Part shown: positions 30,818 to 33,836 of the stretch, piece by piece
How positions within the stretch are numbered: position 1 is the stretch's first letter
Layout of the letters: every line of letters begins with the position of its first letter
NCBI GenBank assembly: GCA_020351745.1
Contig: CP070665.1
Coordinates: 1,321,274-1,355,109, forward strand
Direction: 5' to 3'
DNA length: 33,836 nucleotides
Source of the DNA: Candidatus Heimdallarchaeota archaeon
Lineage (GTDB): Archaea; Asgardarchaeota; Heimdallarchaeia; Hodarchaeales; Hodarchaeaceae
Translations under genes and position numbers: made by a program
Notes under the pieces: generated by a model
The model's database searches: none
Told to the model about the DNA's origin: nothing
The model's input: only the letters and a program-made list of their open reading frames with translations

Positions 30818-31412
30818 TAATTATCCCTCCTAAGATTCCTTGTGGGTGAAATAACCATAATACTAGGACTAAGGAAAATATTAAGGCAAAAATTGCCTGA
30901 TTCCATCTGAGAACCTTGGCACCATCGAGTACATAGAACGGTAACATGTTAAACAAGGCTAGGTCAAAAGAAGCCTTACTTGCATATAAAAAAACGACCA
31001 TAGCCCAATCGAGCTGCATAAAAGACGAAAAAAGTAAAAAAATGCCTCCTAAGAGAATGTTTGTCAGAGGTCCTGCTATAGAAATACGACCTGATGTATC
31101 CAACCGATACTCACCAGAAGAAAATACAACGCCTGGAGCTATGATTTTTATTGGTATTATTGGTATTATCGAAAGTAAAGAAACAATCGCCATATTTGGG
31201 TCAAGTTGAAAGTACGAAGTTAATCCATTACCTTGAGCTACAAATTTATGCGCTAATTCATGAAAAAACCAGAGAGGGATGATGAGTAAGCTTAGAATTA
31301 GCAGTTCTAAAAGTGTATTGAAATCGTAAATTGCTATAGACAGTTCGACTAGAACAAATATCGTTGTTCCAATTAGTAAATCTCGTTTTTCAGTTTGAGT
31401 GAATGAATACAT
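30810..31412 (-). CDS. M50-family (site-2 protease-like) membrane metalloprotease
   Basis: 200 residues with about six membrane helices. HELAHK (51-56) is the HExxH zinc motif with H51, E52 and H55. GPLTN (114-118) and NMLPFYVLDGAKV (155-167, third ligand D163) are the other M50 signatures. There is no PDZ or CBS domain. Such proteases cut transmembrane helices of regulators or misfolded proteins. It overlaps the AN1 gene by 8 bp, so the two are probably one functional unit, the finger perhaps supplying substrate choice. AGGTAAC lies upstream of the ATG. The RHH gene lies 21 bp further on, on the same strand and upstream. Confidence 0.9.
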   Translation of the reverse strand: MYSFTQTEKRDLLIGTTIFVLVELSIAIYDFNTLLELLILSLLIIPLWFFHELAHKFVAQGNGLTSYFQLDPNMAIVSLLSIIPIIPIKIIAPGVVFSSGEYRLDTSGRISIAGPLTNILLGGIFLLFSSFMQLDWAMVVFLYASKASFDLALFNMLPFYVLDGAKVLRWNQAIFALIFSLVLVLWLFHPQGILGGIIIV

Positions 31413-31433
31413 CCTAATTAGTTACCTCTCTCC

Positions 31434-31616
31434 TCACTTCTCACTAATTTGGTTTACTAATTTTTCCCAAGTACCTAGTTCCTGTTTCAGGAGTTCCTCA
31501 ATAGCAATTCTTAAAAAATGAGACCGAGATTCATATTGTTCGAGCCGTACAAAATTATCGATTAGTATCAATATTTGGTCTGGAATTTTGATACTTATGG
31601 GTTTCTGACGTGTCAT
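31434..31616 (-). CDS. Ribbon-helix-helix (CopG/Arc-like) regulator
   Basis: 60 residues from ATG 31616; a GTG at 31628 is an alternative. KPISIKIPDQILILIDNFVR is the beta strand and first helix of RHH proteins, and YESRSHFLRIAIEELLKQEL is the second helix with the conserved SRSxFLR start. It should bind DNA as a dimer. Position just before the M50-AN1 pair (21 bp) suggests one operon and a role in its control. No toxin partner is adjacent, so an antitoxin role has no support. Confidence 0.85.
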   Translation of the reverse strand: MTRQKPISIKIPDQILILIDNFVRLEQYESRSHFLRIAIEELLKQELGTWEKLVNQISEK

Positions 31617-31906
31617 CGATGTTACCACTCACTACTTTAGTTTAAAACCAGTTTCTTCATTTCTTGAACTAATTCTACAATTTTTTAAATGGTTTCTCTG
31701 CGCTATTAACTTTTTTTATTTCTTTAAAAACAGTGAATTTGTATGTCTAGTATTTTCTATTGGAGAACAAAGGAATTGATACAAGAAAGTACCCATTCTT
31801 ACTTCCTTTCTTAATAAAAACAAGAAAGAAACAATCAGTTATCAAAAAAAGAAACAGTTTTATGTCTTGATCATCTTGCTTAATTCTTAGAATCAGGTGT
31901 TCTAAA

Positions 31907-33160
31907 TTGAAATGCGTTCTATTAGTGGCAACTGGTATTCTCATTGGGGAAAAAATAGAAGATTCTTCTAGAATAATTGAGTCTATATGGTTTGACGAGG
32001 AAACCACCGTAACTAATGAAAATTTGAAGGATTTCATCGATCAAAAGGGAGACGAAATTGTTGAACTTCTTGATCAAACCCAAGAAGAAATTATTTCCGA
32101 CAATTCGCACATCGTGGACTTTTTGCGACAGAAAGGGTTTGAGAATGCTAGATTCGCTGTTACAGGGGAATTAAGTTCTTTTCGTGCATTGATAACTGAT
32201 TTTATTCGCAATACTTGGAAGATGGGGACTTCTATTGCGGTATCTCAACTTATTCGGGAAAAAGCAATGCATCGGACACGCATGCTCTTGAAGGAGAAAG
32301 TCGAAGCACGAGATGTTTATATTGCACAAGCGATTAAGAGTATTGATGATGTTAATTCCATTCTTAACTTGATTTATGCTCGCTTATCCGAGTGGTATGG
32401 AATTCATTTTCCTGAATTACAGGAGTTAGTTCGAGATAATCCCCAATATATTAAGTTAATTTCCAAAACACGTGGTGCCATTCGCTCCAATCTAGATGAA
32501 GATTTATTATCCCATTTATCTGATAAACGACGTGAGCTCATTTTACAAGCAGCGAAACAATCTCTTGGTACTGAAATTTCAACTTATGACATGAATCCTG
32601 TCTCCCAGCTAGCACGTTTTGGGGTTGAGATTCTTAAAATAAAAGATAATCTGGAGACATACATAGAGGAAAGTATGAAAGAAGTTGCTCCAAATATTCA
32701 ATGTCTTGTTGGAAGTCTTCTTGGAGCACGTTTGATAGCTCTTGCTGGTAACCTTGAAGACTTAGCTAAAAGCTCATCAGGGACAATTCAGGTTCTGGGG
32801 GCGGAAAAAGCATTATTTCGACATCTTCGATCAGGAGAGGATCCACCAAAACATGGAGTTATTTTTCAGTCTTCCTACATTCATTCATCTAAAAAGCATC
32901 AACGAGGGAAGATTGCACGAGCACTAGCTGGTAAATTAACCATTGCTGCTAGAGTTGATTTTTTTAGTGGTGAATTTATTGGGACTACTCTTTTAGCGGA
33001 TCTGGAAAAAAAAGTTGAGGATATTAAATCCTCATTTCCAGAGCCATCAGAACAACAGTTAGAACAGAAGCGTCTTCAAAAAAAGAGAAAACGTAAACCA
33101 ACATTTAAAAAAGGAAAAAAGGATTTTAAAGGCAGAAGAAAGCATAAAAAGCAAAGATAG
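31907..33160 (+). CDS. nop5: C/D box RNP scaffold protein Nop5 (Nop56/58)
   Basis: 417 residues, TTG start with AGGTG about 7 nt upstream. An N-terminal fibrillarin-binding domain (about 1-120) is followed by a coiled coil (about 125-245). The Nop domain (about 250-375) has GARLIALAGNLEDLAKSSSG, TIQVLGAEKALFRHL, PKHGVIFQSSYIHSS and RGKIARALAGKLTIAARVD, all hallmark segments. A Lys/Arg-rich tail (KKRKRKPTFKKGKKDFKG) ends it. Nop5 joins L7Ae-bound C/D guide RNA to fibrillarin for 2'-O-methylation. The fibrillarin gene follows after 43 bp, the usual archaeal operon. Confidence 0.96.
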   Translation: MKCVLLVATGILIGEKIEDSSRIIESIWFDEETTVTNENLKDFIDQKGDEIVELLDQTQEEIISDNSHIVDFLRQKGFENARFAVTGELSSFRALITDFIRNTWKMGTSIAVSQLIREKAMHRTRMLLKEKVEARDVYIAQAIKSIDDVNSILNLIYARLSEWYGIHFPELQELVRDNPQYIKLISKTRGAIRSNLDEDLLSHLSDKRRELILQAAKQSLGTEISTYDMNPVSQLARFGVEILKIKDNLETYIEESMKEVAPNIQCLVGSLLGARLIALAGNLEDLAKSSSGTIQVLGAEKALFRHLRSGEDPPKHGVIFQSSYIHSSKKHQRGKIARALAGKLTIAARVDFFSGEFIGTTLLADLEKKVEDIKSSFPEPSEQQLEQKRLQKKRKRKPTFKKGKKDFKGRRKHKKQR

Positions 33161-33203
33161 GTAGATTAAGGAAGAGAATAAGCAATTAGTGAGAGTAAAA
33201 GGA

Positions 33204-33836
33204 ATGAAACTAACAAAAACCAGAATAGAAGGATTATTTCAAGCAAAAACTAATGGAAAATCTCGACTAGTAACACATAACAAAGTCCCAGGCAATTCTG
33301 TTTATGGTGAACAATTGCTCTCTATCAATGATGAAGAGTATCGCGTTTGGGATCCCTATCGGTCAAAATATGCAGCTGCCTTTTTATCAGGGATGAAGAA
33401 ACTCCCGCAAATCCACCAAAAACGGATTTTATATTTAGGAGTATCAACTGGAACAACTGCTTCTCATTTTTCTGACATTTTGAATAATGGGATATTATTC
33501 GGAATTGAATTTTCACCCAAGGTAATGCGAAGATTCTTTCGTTTATCAGAACAAAGATCGAATCTAATTCCGATCCTCGCTGATGCTAGACGGCCAGAAG
33601 AATACTCTCCTTTTGTTTACGAGGTTGACTTGATCTATCAGGACGTTGCACAACCAGACCAGGCAACAATTTTTGGTCGAAATGCTCTAGAATTTTTAAA
33701 ACCTGGAGGATTGGGTTTCTTAGCGATCAAGTCTCAAAGCATTGATGTTGTTCTCAACCCTGATGAAATATTTTCCAAACAGATAGCCGAGTTAGAACGA
33801 GAATTTGAATTTGAAATTCAGGAATATCAATCTATC
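33204..33836 (+). CDS. flpA: Fibrillarin, rRNA/tRNA 2'-O-methyltransferase (partial, 3' end outside window)
   Basis: 211 codons run open to the window edge from ATG 33204; GTG 33189 is a possible alternative, since neither has a clean ribosome site. YRVWDPYRSKYAAAFLSGMK is the archaeal fibrillarin N-domain signature (normally RxWNPxxSKLAAAI). ILYLGVSTGTTASHFSDI is the SAM-binding loop. FGIEFSPKVMR, ILADARRPEEY and LIYQDVAQPDQ are the other methyltransferase motifs. It is the catalytic subunit of C/D RNPs and binds Nop5, encoded directly upstream. About 15-20 residues should be missing. Confidence 0.95.
   Translation, partial: MKLTKTRIEGLFQAKTNGKSRLVTHNKVPGNSVYGEQLLSINDEEYRVWDPYRSKYAAAFLSGMKKLPQIHQKRILYLGVSTGTTASHFSDILNNGILFGIEFSPKVMRRFFRLSEQRSNLIPILADARRPEEYSPFVYEVDLIYQDVAQPDQATIFGRNALEFLKPGGLGFLAIKSQSIDVVLNPDEIFSKQIAELEREFEFEIQEYQSI

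Noticed and set aside
31747-32037. 96-codon minus-strand frame upstream of nop5
   Set aside because: Antisense to the nop5 start, no recognisable domain, hydrophobic residues arise from A/T-rich sequence.

Overview
The window is a stretch of low-GC archaeal chromosome. The evidence is the information-processing gene set: TBP and TFB, archaeal/eukaryotic-type ribosomal proteins (eL41, eL14, uL3-uL4-uL23-uL2, uS13-uS4-uS11), Cbf5, Nop5 with fibrillarin, a tRNA-splicing endonuclease homologue beside two intron-bearing tRNAs, A-type ATP synthase subunit D, Sec61 beta and an archaeosortase. Shine-Dalgarno sites (GGAGG, GGTGA) precede many starts and TTG starts are common. The lineage cannot be fixed from the sequence; an Asgard or other deep archaeal lineage would fit, but no diagnostic eukaryotic-signature protein is present. 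I see no CRISPR array, insertion sequence or phage module.

Layout. 1-2.7 kb: partial metallo-beta-lactamase gene, a 22-residue eL41 gene behind a thioredoxin gene, and a GT2 glycosyltransferase. 2.9-6.6 kb: tRNA-Thr(CGT) with intron, eL14-Cbf5, convergent uS13-uS4-uS11, and tRNA-Ser(GGA) with intron. 7-14.2 kb: a partly decayed segmental tandem duplication. It holds two paralogous multi-pass membrane proteins with proline-rich C-termini, a truncated endA pseudogene between them, then ribose-5-phosphate isomerase, a PIN-ATPase-KH protein and the intact endA. 14.6-17.6 kb: the uL3-uL4-uL23-uL2 operon behind a hairpin-rich leader. 17.6-24.5 kb: AtpD, tRNA-Leu(CAA), a 55-residue membrane protein, a SPOUT methyltransferase, a four-CBS protein, Sec61 beta, an archaeosortase and two winged-helix proteins. 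24.7-27.3 kb: an ABC ATPase, then tfb and tbp back to back across about 270 bp. 27.3-33.8 kb: NAD(P)HX repair enzyme, membrane glycosyltransferase, AN1-finger and M50-protease pair, RHH regulator, and Nop5-fibrillarin (the last runs off the window).

The most interesting points are these. (1) Three genes (GT2, rpiA, uL23) have no ATG, GTG or TTG that could start the conserved protein, yet each has a good Shine-Dalgarno site 6-7 nt before a near-cognate codon (ATC, ATA, CTG). (2) The endonuclease homologue keeps Tyr and Lys of the catalytic triad at the canonical spacing but has Val in place of His, as expected for a non-catalytic subunit; its pseudogene copy lacks the His too. (3) The breakpoints of the duplication that made the membrane-protein pair can be read in the sequence. 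(4) The two general transcription factors share one divergent control region with tandem TATA-like repeats.
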